64,000 nucleotides of DNA from Sva-07 sp963752815 (GCA_963752815.1 CAVVZI010000006.1:372001-436000); one strand, 5' to 3'; positions 47,281 to 61,945 are shown, numbered from the stretch's first letter. The notes: generated from the letters alone by a model not told the origin. Numbers and translations are program-made.

Positions 47281-48305
47281 ATGTCGTCGCTACGGGTCGG
47301 GATCATCGGTGCCTCGGGGTACACCGGAGCGGAGTTGCTGCGCCTCGTCGCCGGTCATCCGGCGATGGAGGTCGTCGTGGCCACCGGGGAGTCGATGGCC
47401 GGCCGCCGTGCCGCCGATCGTCTATCCGTCGCTCGAGGTCGCCTATCCGGATCTCGTCTTCGAGACGTTCGACCCGGCGATGGCCGACGGACTCGACGTC
47501 GCCTTCCTCGGGCTGCCCCACGAGGCCTCGATGGCGCTCGCGCCGCAGCTCGTCGGCTCGGTCGGGTGCGTCGTCGACCTGTCGGCGGCCTATCGGCTGA
47601 AGGACGCGGCCGCCTATCCCGCGTTCTACGGCTTCGAGCACACGCAGCCCGAACTGCTCGCCGAGGCCGTGTTCGGCCTGCCCGAGCTGCACCGGGCCGA
47701 GCTGAAGGAGGCGCGGCTCATCGCCACGCCCGGTTGCCACGTCACCGCGGCCACGCTGGCGCTGCGGCCGCTCGTCGCCGCCGGCCTCGTCGAGCCGACC
47801 GGGATCGTCGTGAACACCGTCACGGGCATCACGGGGGCGGGACGCGCCCCGACCGACACGAACGTGTTCACCAACATCGACTCCAACGCGGTCGCCTACG
47901 GCCTGATCGATCACCGCCACACCCCGGAGATGGAACAGGAGATCGGTGCCCAGCTGATCTTCACCCCGCACCTCGTCCCGATGAGCCGCGGCCTGCTCGC
48001 CACGTGTTACGCCCGGCCGACGGCCGACTGCAGCGCGGCGGGGATCGCCGCCGCCCTGCACGACTTCGCCGTCGACGAGCCGTTCGTCGCCGTGACCGGC
48101 CAAGCCGCCGGCGACCAAGTCGGTGCTCGGGTCGAACGCGGCGCACGTCAGCGCCCGCTTCGACGAGCGCACCGGCACGGTCATCGCGATGTGCGCCATC
48201 GACAACCTCACCAAGGGTGCGTCGGGCGGGGCGTTGCAGGCGGCGAACGTCGCCCTCGGCCTCGAGGAGACGACCGGCCTGTCGACGATCGGCCTCGCAC
48301 CGTGA
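47281..48305 (+). CDS. argC: N-acetyl-gamma-glutamyl-phosphate reductase, frameshifted twice as written
   Basis: An NADPH enzyme reducing N-acetylglutamyl phosphate to the semialdehyde. It starts RVGIIGASGYTGAELLRLV, the dinucleotide site. The catalytic Cys is in IATPGCHVTAATLAL, followed by VVNTVTGITGAGRAP. Breaks occur at about 47399-47410 (resuming VPPIVYPSLEVAYPD) and 48098-48104 (resuming PPATKSVLGSNAAHVSARFD). One GC restored at each (CCGCCG to CCGCGCCG; GGCC to GGCGCC) gives 342 residues, the normal length. The stop overlaps argB. Confidence 0.93.
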
Positions 48306-49213
48306 CCACCACAGTCGACACGTCGACCGCGCCCGCCGCGTTGAAGGCGGCGACGCTCGTCGAGGCCCTTCCGTACATCCGCCGCTTCGCGGGCAAGACG
48401 GTCGTCGTGAAGTACGGCGGCAATGCGCTGGCCGGCACGTCCGACCACGACGCGCTCGCCTCGTTCGCCGAGGACATCGTGCTGATGCGCCTCGTCGGCA
48501 TGCGGCCCGTCGTGGTGCACGGTGGCGGCCCCCAGATCTCCGAGCTGATGGCGCGCCTCGGCAAGGAGACCCGGTTCGTCGACGGGCTGCGGGTCACCGA
48601 TGCCGAGACGGTCGACATCGCCCGGATGGTGCTGAAGGGCCAGGTCAACCCGCAGTTGGTCGCGGCGATCAACGTCCACGGGCGGTACGCCGTCGGGCTG
48701 AGCGGCATCGACGCCGGTCTGATCCGGGCCGTTGCGAGGAACCCGGAGCTCGGCTTCGTCGGCGACGTCACCCAGATCAACCCGGAGGTGATCCTCGGTC
48801 TGATCGAGGACGAGTTCATCCCCGTGATCGCCACGATCGGCAGCGACGTGCTCGGCCAGTCGTACAACATCAATGCCGACACGGTGGCCGGCGCGATCGC
48901 CGAGGCGCTCGGTGCCGAGAAGCTCGTCTACCTCACCGACATCGAGGGGCTGCGGCGCGACGTCGACGACCCCGGCAGCCTCATCCGCCAGACCACGGCC
49001 GACGAACTCGACGCGCTCGTCGCCGACGGCACGATCGGCGGCGGGATGATCCCGAAGGTCACGAGCTGCACCCAGGCGGTGCGCAACGGCGTGCGGCGCG
49101 CCCACATCCTCGACGGACGGATCGAGCACGTCCTGCTGCTCGAGGTCTTCACCGACGCCGGTATCGGCACGATGGTCGTCGGTGCACCCGACGACACGGG
49201 AGCAACCACATGA
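48302..49213 (+). CDS. argB: N-acetylglutamate kinase
   Basis: A 303-residue amino-acid kinase, the second step and usual feedback-control point of arginine synthesis. ATP and substrate motifs are VVVKYGGNALAG near residue 36, PVVVHGGGPQISELM near 73, and a late YLTDIEGL and GGGMIPKV. The N-terminal helix (LKAATLVEALPYIRRFAG) is the extension seen in arginine-sensitive hexameric forms. argJ, which lies between argC and argB in most actinobacteria, is missing here. It overlaps both neighbours by 4 nt. Confidence 0.97.
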   Translation: MTTTVDTSTAPAALKAATLVEALPYIRRFAGKTVVVKYGGNALAGTSDHDALASFAEDIVLMRLVGMRPVVVHGGGPQISELMARLGKETRFVDGLRVTDAETVDIARMVLKGQVNPQLVAAINVHGRYAVGLSGIDAGLIRAVARNPELGFVGDVTQINPEVILGLIEDEFIPVIATIGSDVLGQSYNINADTVAGAIAEALGAEKLVYLTDIEGLRRDVDDPGSLIRQTTADELDALVADGTIGGGMIPKVTSCTQAVRNGVRRAHILDGRIEHVLLLEVFTDAGIGTMVVGAPDDTGATT

Positions 49214-50445
49214 GCACGGCCACGACCAACCACGACTTCGATCTCCAATCGCTCGACCACTGCCCGTTCATGCCGGTGTTCGGCGCACCGGAGATCATGT
49301 TCGAACGCGGCCAGGGCACCGAGCTGTGGGACGTGCACGGCAAGCGCTATCTCGATTTCCTCGCCGGCATCGCGGTCGTCTCGCTCGGTCACGCCAACCC
49401 GGTGGTGGCCGACGCGATCAGCGACCAGGCGCATCGACTGCTCCACGTGTCGAACTTCTTCACCAACCCCGTTGCGGCAAAGGCGGCGACGATGGTGAAC
49501 GAGCAGTTGTACGCCGCATCCGGTCGGCAGGGCCAGATCTTCTTCACCAACTCGGGAGCCGAGTCGATCGAGTGCGCCATCAAGCTCGCCCGCAAGCACG
49601 GCGGGCGCGGCCGCCACACGGTGGTCAGCGCACTCGGCAGCTTCCACGGGCGGACGCTCGCGGCGTTGGCCGCCACCGGTCAGCCCACGAAGCACGAACC
49701 GTTCCAGCCGATGCCCGAGGGCTTCCGTCACGTGGCGTGGGGCGAACTCGACGCGATGCGCGCCGCGGTCGACGGATCGGTCGCGGCGGTGCTGATCGAG
49801 ACCGTGCAGGGGGAGGGCGGCGTCAACCCCGCCACCGCCGAGTACCTGCAGGGCATCCGGGCACTCTGCGACGAGGTCGGCGCGCTGCTGATGGTCGACG
49901 AGATCCAGACCGGTTTCGGCCGCACCGGGCGATGGTTCGGCTTCGAGCACGCCGGCGTCCAGCCCGACGTCGTGACGCTGGCCAAGGCGATGGGCAACGG
50001 CATGCCGGTGGGAGCCTGCTGGGCGCGCACCGAGGTCGCGGCCGTCTTCGAGCCGGGCGATCACGGCAGCACCTACTCCGGTACGGCGATCGCCACCGCG
50101 GCGGTCGTCGCCACCCTGTCGGAGATGCGCCGCCTCGACGCGCCGGCGCTGGCCGAACGGCAGGGACGCCGGCTCGCCGACGGCCTGCGCGCGCTCGACG
50201 GTGTCGTCGAGGTGCGCGGCCAGGGTCTGATGCTCGGCGCCCAACTCGCCGACGGCATCGACGCCAAGACCGTGTACCTGCGGCTCCTCGAGCGGGGCCT
50301 GATCACCAACGCGGTGAACGCGTCGACGCTGCGCTTCGTGCCGCCACTCACGGTGTCCGACGCCGAGATCGACGAGGCGCTCGCACTGGTCGCCGACGAG
50401 GTTGCGCTGGCGCTCGATGGGGCGGCGGACGGGGCGACGACGTGA
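49210..50445 (+). CDS. argD: Acetylornithine aminotransferase
   Basis: A 411-residue PLP class III aminotransferase. Conserved elements are LDFLAGIAVVSLGHANP, the NSGAESIECAIKLAR phosphate site near residue 117, MVDEIQTGFGRTGRW with the PLP Asp near 233, and the Schiff-base Lys in TLAKAMGNGMPVGA near 257. It is coupled by ATGA and GTGA overlaps to argB and argF. Confidence 0.96.
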   Translation: MSTATTNHDFDLQSLDHCPFMPVFGAPEIMFERGQGTELWDVHGKRYLDFLAGIAVVSLGHANPVVADAISDQAHRLLHVSNFFTNPVAAKAATMVNEQLYAASGRQGQIFFTNSGAESIECAIKLARKHGGRGRHTVVSALGSFHGRTLAALAATGQPTKHEPFQPMPEGFRHVAWGELDAMRAAVDGSVAAVLIETVQGEGGVNPATAEYLQGIRALCDEVGALLMVDEIQTGFGRTGRWFGFEHAGVQPDVVTLAKAMGNGMPVGACWARTEVAAVFEPGDHGSTYSGTAIATAAVVATLSEMRRLDAPALAERQGRRLADGLRALDGVVEVRGQGLMLGAQLADGIDAKTVYLRLLERGLITNAVNASTLRFVPPLTVSDAEIDEALALVADEVALALDGAADGATT

Positions 50446-51347
50446 GCCGCGACCTGCTGACCATCGCCGACTTCGAGGCCGGCGAGATCGAACAGATCCT
50501 GGCGTTGGCGACGGCACCGATCGCGTCGCTCGGTCGCCCGCTCGAGGGGCTGGGGGCGGCGTTGATCTTCGAGAAGCCCTCGAACCGCACCCGCCATTCC
50601 ACCGAGATGGCCGTCGTCCAACTCGGTGGGCATCCGATCTACACGCGTGGCGAGGAGGTCGGCTTCGACACGCGGGAGCCGGTCGAGGACGTGGCGAAGA
50701 TCCTGGCCGGCTACCACGAGGTGATCGCGGCACGCGTGTTCTCCCACGACACCCTGGTGCGGATGGCGGGCGTCGTCGACACGCCGGTGGTGAACCTGCT
50801 GTCCGACTGGGCGCACCCGTTGCAGGCGCTCGCCGACGCCCTCACGATGACCCAATCGCTCGGCCCGCTCGCCGGCAGGACGGTGGCGTACGTCGGCGAC
50901 TACAACAACGTCTCCCGCTCGCTCGCCGAGATCAGTCTGTCGCTCGGCGCCCGGGTGCGCCTGGCCTGTCCAACCGGGTTCGCCGCAGACGTCGCCGAGC
51001 TCGAACGGCTGCAGTTGATCGGCGCCGGCGACATCGAGCAGTCACACCGTCCGGCCGATGCGGTCCGCGGCGCCGATGCGGTCCACACCGACACGTGGGT
51101 GTCGATGGGCCAGGAAGCGGAGAAGGAGGAGCGCCGGAAGCTGTTCGAGGGCTACACCGTCGACGCCGACATGATGTCGCTGGCCGCATCCGACGCGATC
51201 TTCATGCACTGCCTCCCGGCCTACCGGGGCTTCGAGGTGACCGCCGACGTGATCGACGGCCCACGATCGGTCGTGTTCCAGCAGGGGCACAACCGGATGC
51301 ACGCGGCCCGCGGCGCTCTGGCGTTCGTCCTCGGAGTCCGACCATGA
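50442..51347 (+). CDS. argF: Ornithine carbamoyltransferase
   Basis: A 301-residue enzyme making citrulline from ornithine and carbamoyl phosphate. The carbamoyl-phosphate loop is EKPSNRTRHSTE near residue 46, where most relatives have STRTR; the key Ser, Arg, Thr and Arg remain. LLSDWAHPLQALADALT near 118, YVGDYNNVSRS near 149, DTWVSMGQE and the ornithine Cys in FMHCLPAYRG are all present. Its carbamoyl phosphate comes from carAB, which also has ARG boxes. Confidence 0.95.
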   Translation: MSRDLLTIADFEAGEIEQILALATAPIASLGRPLEGLGAALIFEKPSNRTRHSTEMAVVQLGGHPIYTRGEEVGFDTREPVEDVAKILAGYHEVIAARVFSHDTLVRMAGVVDTPVVNLLSDWAHPLQALADALTMTQSLGPLAGRTVAYVGDYNNVSRSLAEISLSLGARVRLACPTGFAADVAELERLQLIGAGDIEQSHRPADAVRGADAVHTDTWVSMGQEAEKEERRKLFEGYTVDADMMSLAASDAIFMHCLPAYRGFEVTADVIDGPRSVVFQQGHNRMHAARGALAFVLGVRP

Positions 51348-51808
51348 CCACCAAGGTGCAACGGCAGGCCACGATCTCCCGACTGATCGGCGACCACGAG
51401 GTGACCAACCAGCCGCAACTCATCGCGCTGCTCGCCGACCAGGGCATCGAGGCGACCCAGGCCACCGTGTCGCGCGATCTCGACGACATCGGCGCGGTGA
51501 AGGTGCGGGTGCCGAGCGGGAACACCGTGTACGCGATTCCCGAGTTCGCGCCCGATCGCATCGCCCCGGTCGATCAGCTGCGCCGGGTGATGGGGGAGTG
51601 GGTGGCCGACGTGGCGTGCTCGGGCAACATCGTGATCCTGCGCACCCCGCCCGGCTGTGCCCACGTGGTGGCGTCCGCCCTCGATCGCAGCCGCATCGAC
51701 GGCCTGCTCGGCACGGTCGCGGGCGACGACACGCTCATGTGTGTCGCGGCCTCGGTCGACGGATCGGCACTCGCCGAACAACTCAAGGAACTGGCAGGCG
51801 TCGACTGA
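51344..51808 (+). CDS. argR: Arginine repressor
   Basis: A 154-residue regulator. The N-terminal winged helix (QRQATISRLIGDHEVTNQPQLIALLADQGIEATQATVSRDL) binds ARG boxes. The C-terminal domain has CSGNIVILRTPPGCAHVVASALDR and ends LLGTVAGDDTLMCVA, the arginine-binding hexamerisation fold. ARG-box pairs are visible before argC and carA, so it likely represses both when arginine is abundant and autoregulates within this operon. Confidence 0.97.
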   Translation: MTTKVQRQATISRLIGDHEVTNQPQLIALLADQGIEATQATVSRDLDDIGAVKVRVPSGNTVYAIPEFAPDRIAPVDQLRRVMGEWVADVACSGNIVILRTPPGCAHVVASALDRSRIDGLLGTVAGDDTLMCVAASVDGSALAEQLKELAGVD

Positions 51809-51809
51809 C

Positions 51810-53244
51810 ATGGACGAATCGACCGACCGCACCGACTCCGCCGACCCGAGGTCATCGACCGGCAAGACGCTCTGGCACGGCCGGTTCGCCGGCGGCCCGG
51901 CACAGGCGTTGATGGCCTACACGGTCAGCCTGCCCTTCGATCGCATCATGTGGCGTGACGACATCGCCGGATCGCGGGCCCACGTGCGCGGCCTTGCCCG
52001 CGTCGGGCTGTTGTCCGCCGACGAGAGCGAGAACATCCTCGCGGCGCTCGACGGGGTCGCCGACGAGATGGAACGCGACGTGTTCGTCTTCGTCGAGTCC
52101 GACGAGGACATCCACACCGCCGTCGAGCGCCGCGTCACCGAACTCGCCGGACCGGCCGGCGGCAAGCTGCACACCGCCCGCAGCCGCAACGACCAGGTGG
52201 CCACCGATCTGCGCCTGTGGTGCAAGCGCGAGCTGGTGGCGGTCGCCGCCGGCCTCGTCGACCTCCAGGAGACCCTGCTCGCCCGCGCGCTCGACGCGGA
52301 AGGCGTCTACCTCCCCGGCTACACCCATCTGCAACGGGCGCAACCGGTGCTGCTCGCCCACCACCTGCTGGCGCACGGCTGGGCGCTCGGTCGTGACGTC
52401 GACCGGCTGCTCGACACGCTGCGGCGCCTCGACGTGTCGCCGCTCGGCGCGGGTGCGCTGGCGGGTTCGTCGTTGCCGATCGACCCGGCCGGCAACGCGG
52501 CCGACCTCGGGTTCGCACGGGCGTTCGACAACAGTCTCGACGCGGTCGGCGACCGGGATTTCGTCGCCGAGGCGGTGTTCGACCTCGCGTTGATCGGGGT
52601 CCATCTGTCGCGTATCGGCGAGGAGTGGGTGCTGTGGACATCGGCCGAGTTCGGGTTCGCCCGCCTCGACGACGCGTACGCGACCGGATCGTCGATGCTC
52701 CCGCAGAAGAAGAACCCCGACATCGCCGAACTGGCCCGCGGCAAGGCCGGGCGCCTCATCGGGAACCTCACGGGCCTCCTCGCGACCTTGAAGGGGCTGC
52801 CACTCGCGTACAACCGCGACCTGCAGGAGGACAAGGAGCCGCTGTTCGACTCGGTCGAGCAGGTCACCCTCGCGGTCGCCGCGTTGACCGGCATGATCGC
52901 GACGGCGACGTTCGTTCCCGAGGCCATGCAGGCCGCGGCGGACGAGCAGACGACGGCGGCCACGGACCTCGCCGAGTTCCTCGTCCGGTCCGGCATGCCG
53001 TTCCGGGAGGCCCACGCCGTGGTCGGTGCGCACGTGCGGGCGGCGTTGGCCGGTGAGGGCTCGCTCAGCGATCTGGTCGCCGCGGATCCCGTGCTCGGGC
53101 CCGATGCGGCGGCGCTGGTACGCCCCGGCGTCGGCGTCCGGATGCGAACCTCGCCCGGCGCTGCCGGACCCGAGGCGCGTCGACGCGCAGTTGGTCTCGT
53201 ACCGTCGTCTCCTCGTCGACGAGCGGGAGCGGCTCGGCATCTGA
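51810..53244 (+). CDS. argH: Argininosuccinate lyase, frameshifted at the 3' end as written
   Basis: Splits argininosuccinate into arginine and fumarate. It opens WHGRFAGGPAQALMAYTVSL. The active-site elements are HTARSRNDQVATDLRLW, GYTHLQRAQPVLLAHHLLA with the catalytic His, and the flexible loop GSSMLPQKKNPDIAELARGK. After GPEA the frame breaks at about 53172-53181; the next frame gives VDAQLVSYRRLLVDERERLG. One CG restored in GGCGCGTC gives 478 residues. argG, which makes the substrate, is not in this operon. Confidence 0.94.
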
Positions 53245-53271
53245 CCCGGCCTCGACCCGCCAGCCTGCCCA

Positions 53272-53310
53272 GGCGATGTAGTTGTCGTGCGCCAGCGCCC
53301 CTACATCGCC
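53272..53310. repeat. 39-bp palindromic repeat, family 3, copy A
   Basis: Arms GGCGATGTAG and CTACATCGCC flank a 19-nt core containing GCGCCAG. It is followed by ATCGC, as is copy B. Confidence 0.88.
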
Positions 53311-53333
53311 ATCGCCACGGGTTGGCGCGCCCG

Positions 53334-53372
53334 GGCGATGTAGTTGTGGGGCGCCAGGGCCCCTACATCGCC
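53334..53372. repeat. 39-bp palindromic repeat, family 3, copy B
   Basis: Identical arms to copy A with a similar core and the same trailing ATCGC. The two are direct repeats 62 nt apart, between argH and the mpg promoter. Confidence 0.88.
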
Positions 53373-53388
53373 ATCGCTTCGGTTTGGG

Positions 53389-53394
53389 TACGGT
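53389..53394 (+). promoter_or_regulatory. Putative -10 (TACGGT), leaderless type, for mpg
   Basis: TACGGT ends 7 nt before the GTG of the glycosylase gene. Confidence 0.45.
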
Positions 53395-53401
53395 GCGGCC
53401 G

Positions 53402-53938
53402 GTGACGTTCGATCGTGGGGCGCTGCTGGGCGAGTCACCCGACGTGGCACCGACGCTGCTCAACAAGCTGCTCGTGCACGGGGCGTGTGTGGGACGGATC
53501 GTCGAGGTGGAGGCCTACAGGGCGGACGATCCGGCGTCCCACACGTTTCGGGGCGAGACGCCACGCAACTCGGTGATGTTCGGCCCGCCGGGACACCTGT
53601 ACTGCTACCGGTCGTACGGCATCCACACCTGCGCCAACATCGTCACCGGCCCGCCAGGGGACGGTGCGGCCGTGCTGATCCGGGCGCTCGTGCCGGTGGC
53701 GGGCGTCGACGAGATGCGCCGTCGACGTGGCCGTTCGACGGGGCTCGCCGACGGACCCGGCAAGTTGTGCCAGGCGCTCGGAATCACGCTCGCCCACAAC
53801 GGCGTCGACCTCTGCGGCCCGGGTCCGGTCCTGCTCGTCGACGACGGGACGCCACCGCCGGGCGTGCCCCTGGTCGGGCCACGGGTCGGGATCACCAAGG
53901 GCGTCGACACGCCCTGGCGGTTCCGCGTTCCCCGGTGA
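53402..53938 (+). CDS. mpg: 3-methyladenine DNA glycosylase, AAG family
   Basis: A 178-residue base-excision enzyme that removes alkylated purines. The catalytic Glu is in RIVEVEAYRADDPASHTFRG, and TPRNSVMFGPPGHLYCYRSYGIHTCANIV is the family core with the base-flipping Tyr and the purine-pocket His. GPGKLCQALGI is also conserved. GTG at 53402 starts close to the usual N-terminus. mpg next to tyrS is also seen in mycobacteria. Confidence 0.92.
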   Translation: MTFDRGALLGESPDVAPTLLNKLLVHGACVGRIVEVEAYRADDPASHTFRGETPRNSVMFGPPGHLYCYRSYGIHTCANIVTGPPGDGAAVLIRALVPVAGVDEMRRRRGRSTGLADGPGKLCQALGITLAHNGVDLCGPGPVLLVDDGTPPPGVPLVGPRVGITKGVDTPWRFRVPR

Positions 53939-53955
53939 TCGTCAGCCCGTGAGCG

Positions 53956-55075
53956 TCAGCGCCAGTTGATCCAGTAGCCGTGCGGATGGCAGACCGCGAC
54001 GGTCTCGCACGTGCGGGTGCCGCCGCGCCAGCGGACCAACGTCATCGCGGTCACGTCGGTGCCGGCGAGATCCTCGTCGACCGGCATCTCCGGGACGAGG
54101 GCGGGCGATTCGGCGAGGATCCAGCTCAGATCGCGCCGCTCGCCGATCTCGTCGAGCCCGTTCAGGTAGGCGATGCGCTGGGTCGGGGTGAGGTAGTTCA
54201 GCACCCAGGAGTTGGTCACCACGGGATGGCATCGGGTCCCGACCTCCGCCACCGCCGGTTGCAGGCCGGCGATCGCATCGCCCGACCGCACCCTGGGCCG
54301 GGCAATCGTGGCCAGTTCGATCGCGGCGCGGAGCCGGTGGAAGCGGTCGGCCTGGTCGGGCCAGACGCACGCTTCGAGCCAGCGCGACTCGATCGGGTCG
54401 GTCACGTCGACCGGTTGCCGGTCGATCCCGAGGCTCGTACCGATGACGGGCATCGAGTCGGGCACCGGCACCGCACCGCGCGTCGGACACCTCGAGCACC
54501 ACCGTCGAGGGGCCTCCGACGACCGAGACCGATTCGCCCTCGTTCTCGCCCCGATACCGGTACTCGTACCGATCGAGGAGGAGGTTCAGGCCTCCGCTCG
54601 TACCGATGTCGATGTGGCCGAGCGTGCCGACCTCGGCGGCAAGCATGCCGAAGACGGGCAGGAACAGACCGCAGCGGCCGACCTCGTTGGTCTGCGTCGT
54701 CCTGGTGGAGAGCAGCCACGTCAGCTCCGTCGCCCGCGCCTCGACGAAGCGTCGGAACGTGGGCAGGAGCTCCGGATCGTCGGTGCGGCGATGGTCGGTG
54801 GTGAGGTTCGGATACCACTGCGCGAGCTCGCTGCGCGGTTCGTCGAGGACCAGGTGGTGGGTGCACGCGAACAGCAGCACCGGCTGCTGTTGCTCCGCCG
54901 GAGCGTGGAGGAGCAGCCGGAACAGCGACGGTTCGGCCGCGACGCCCCTGGCGAGGGCCGAGTACAGCGGTGCGCGGCGGGCCGACGTCGAGGCGAAGTT
55001 GACGAACTGCTGGGCGAGAGCGCGATCGAGCGGGTCGACGAGTTCGGCAGCCGAATCGCCCCGTAGCGGTTCCAC
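53956..55075 (-). CDS. DUF2332 family protein, frameshifted as written
   Basis: A soluble protein of about 373 residues once repaired. The N-terminal helical half has AQQFVNFASTSARRAPLYSALARGVA and LLFACTHHLVLD. The central segment EVGTLGHIDIGTSGGLNLLLDRY resembles a degenerate SAM-binding motif, and the end has VTNSWVLNYL and AESPAL. Function unknown. The frame breaks at about 54477-54486 between VLEVSDAR and GAVPVPDSMPVIG-like sequence; one CG restored in GCGCGG joins them. GTG at 55075 shares a palindromic promoter with tyrS. Confidence 0.82.
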
Positions 55076-55081
55076 CGGGCG

Positions 55082-55091
55082 AGAGTACTCT
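55082..55091. promoter_or_regulatory. Palindromic divergent -10 (AGAGTACTCT)
   Basis: The 10-bp palindrome contains TACTCT on both strands. On the minus strand it ends 6 nt before the DUF2332 GTG; on the plus strand it ends 10 nt before the tyrS ATG. The two promoters must compete for polymerase. Confidence 0.5.
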
Positions 55092-55101
55092 GCCTGTCCG
55101 T

Positions 55102-56406
55102 ATGGCTTCGATCGAGTTCGACCTGATAGCAGATCTCGAGGCTCGCAACCTCGTCCACGATTCGACCGACCGCGAGTTCCTGCGCGCCCACGTGGCTGCA
55201 GGCCCCGTCGGGATCTACTACGGGTGCGATCCGACGGCCGACAGCCTCCACGTGGGCAATCTGATCGGGCTCGTCACGCTGCGCCGGTTCCAGGATGCCG
55301 GCCATCGTCCGATCGCCCTGGCGGGCGGTGCCACGGGCATGGTGGGCGATCCGAGCGGTCGTTCGGAGGAACGCAACCTCCTCGACGACGAGATGCTCGA
55401 CCACAACGTGGCGTGCATCAAGGAACAGCTCGGCCGGATCGTCGATCTCGACCCTCAGGAATCGGTGGGGGACGAGGCGGGGAGAGGCCGGGGCGAACTC
55501 GTCGACAATCGCACCTGGACGCAGCCGATCTCGGTGCTCGAGTTCCTGCGTGACGTGGGCAAACACGTCACGGTGAACCAGATGCTCGCCCGCGAGAGCA
55601 TCAAGATGCGCGTCAACTCCGAGCACGGCATCTCGTTCACGGAGTTCAGCTACATGCTGCTGCAGGCGAACGACTACCTGTGGCTGCACGATCACCTCGA
55701 CTGCACCATTCAGATCGGGGGATCCGACCAATGGGGCAACATCATCGCCGGCGTCGACCTGATCAGGCGCAAGACCGGCGACCATGTGCACGCGTTCTCT
55801 TGGCCGCTGCTGACGGCGTCCGACGGGTCGAAATTGGGCAAGACCACCGGGGCTCGGGTGTGGCTCGACGCCGCGAAGACCAGCCCGTACCAATTCCGGC
55901 AGCACTGGATGCAGATTCCCGACGACGAAATCGAGGCGCAACTGCTCACGTTCTCGCTCCGACCAGTGGACGAACTGCGCGCGCTCGTGACACGACACGC
56001 GGACGCTCCCCAGCACCGGCTCGCCCAACGTTCGCTCGCCGACGAGATGGTGACCATGGTGCACGGCGCCGATGCGGCGCACGCCGCCACCGAGGCCGCT
56101 GACCTGCTGTTTTCCGCCGATCCGGTCGCCGCGTCGGCATCGGCGCTCGAGGCGTTGTCGGCCGAGATCCCGTCGTCGAACGTCGGCGCCGAGGGCCTCG
56201 GCGATCTCGTGACGACGCTCGTCGCGACCGGGCTGGCGAGCTCGAACGGCGACGCTCGACGCAACCTCGCCCAGGGCTCGTACTACGTGAACGGCGTCAC
56301 GATCGACGAGAACTCTGTGCCGACGGAGTGGGAACGGCTGCAAGGCCGGTATGTTCTTCTCCGCAAGGGCAAGAAGACGCACCATCTCCTCGAGATTTCA
56401 TCCTGA
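55102..56406 (+). CDS. tyrS: Tyrosyl-tRNA synthetase
   Basis: A 434-residue class I synthetase. The HIGH-like motif is DSLHVGNLIG near residue 49, the tyrosine-binding YMLLQANDYLWL lies near 183, and the KMSKS-like loop is SDGSKLGKTTGA near 241. A C-terminal S4 RNA-binding domain ends the protein (SYYVNGVTIDENSVPTEWE). An insert of about 15 residues (VGDEAGRGRGELVD) after DPQES is not typical. It lies directly upstream of the rRNA operon. Confidence 0.97.
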   Translation: MASIEFDLIADLEARNLVHDSTDREFLRAHVAAGPVGIYYGCDPTADSLHVGNLIGLVTLRRFQDAGHRPIALAGGATGMVGDPSGRSEERNLLDDEMLDHNVACIKEQLGRIVDLDPQESVGDEAGRGRGELVDNRTWTQPISVLEFLRDVGKHVTVNQMLARESIKMRVNSEHGISFTEFSYMLLQANDYLWLHDHLDCTIQIGGSDQWGNIIAGVDLIRRKTGDHVHAFSWPLLTASDGSKLGKTTGARVWLDAAKTSPYQFRQHWMQIPDDEIEAQLLTFSLRPVDELRALVTRHADAPQHRLAQRSLADEMVTMVHGADAAHAATEAADLLFSADPVAASASALEALSAEIPSSNVGAEGLGDLVTTLVATGLASSNGDARRNLAQGSYYVNGVTIDENSVPTEWERLQGRYVLLRKGKKTHHLLEISS

Positions 56407-56439
56407 GTACATCTCAGGGAAATTTCTCCTGGCGGCGGG

Positions 56440-56468
56440 TTGTGCCTCCAAGCACGAGCGGTTAGTAT
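56440..56468 (+). promoter_or_regulatory. rRNA operon promoter
   Basis: TTGTGC (-35) and TAGTAT (-10) are separated by exactly 17 nt, close to the housekeeping-sigma consensus. Transcription would start near 56475, about 360 nt before 16S. Confidence 0.7.
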
Positions 56469-56831
56469 TGTTCTCCGCCTCACGGAAGGATTCACTCCTC
56501 CGGAAAGGCGATCTGGCACCAACGCCAAACCCCAGCGAAATGCTGACGGGCCGGTGCGTGCCTGAGCTTCGGCTCCTTGAAAACGGAAGAGAAGACAGAA
56601 CGCCAGTGCGGGCAGTTCGTCGGGCCGCCTTCGGGTGACCTTGCAGAACTGTCTGTCAATTTCGCTGTCGGCACACCCTGCCGGCAGCAACACGGATACC
56701 GGCCGTCCTCCACCTTTGTACGGTGCAGGTTCGGCCAATCAGCAAGGACGCTTCGTCCACATGAGACCTTTCCCGGTTCGGATGGAGCGCTCGCTGACTA
56801 CTCGTTGCCGATCCAACGGTCGGCCACGTTT
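56469..56831 (+). other. 16S rRNA leader with boxA-like element
   Basis: A gene-free leader of about 360 nt. At 56571-56584 it contains GGCTCCTTGAAAAC, which recurs almost exactly before 23S (58591-58604, GGCTCCTTGAGAAC). This is probably the boxA antitermination site for the NusB complex. I see no open reading frame with coding character. Confidence 0.6.
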
Positions 56832-61721
<4,890 letters not shown>

Positions 61722-61726
61722 ACACG

Positions 61727-61742
61727 CTCGTGCTTGCTCTGG
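61727..61742 (+). other. 23S precursor processing stem, 3' arm
   Basis: GCTCGTGCTTGCTCTG pairs perfectly over 16 bp with 58607-58622. Confidence 0.8.
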
Positions 61743-61777
61743 AGTCCTTGAGGGAACCACCCTCATTGACAACTGAT

Positions 61778-61895
<118 letters not shown>

Positions 61896-61903
61896 TCGAT
61901 CAG

Positions 61904-61945
61904 GAAACGCACCGACCGGATATTGCCGGCGGTGCGTTTTCTGCG
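61904..61945 (+). terminator. Rho-independent terminator of the rRNA operon
   Basis: AAACGCACCG...CCGG pairs with CCGG...GGTGCGTTT (9-bp outer stem plus inner CCGG stem, loop ATATTG), followed by TTTT and a second TTTT a few bases later. Confidence 0.85.

Noticed and set aside
53272..53372. CRISPR array
   Set aside because: Only two palindromic units, one spacer-like gap, and no cas genes; it fits a tandem palindromic repeat instead.
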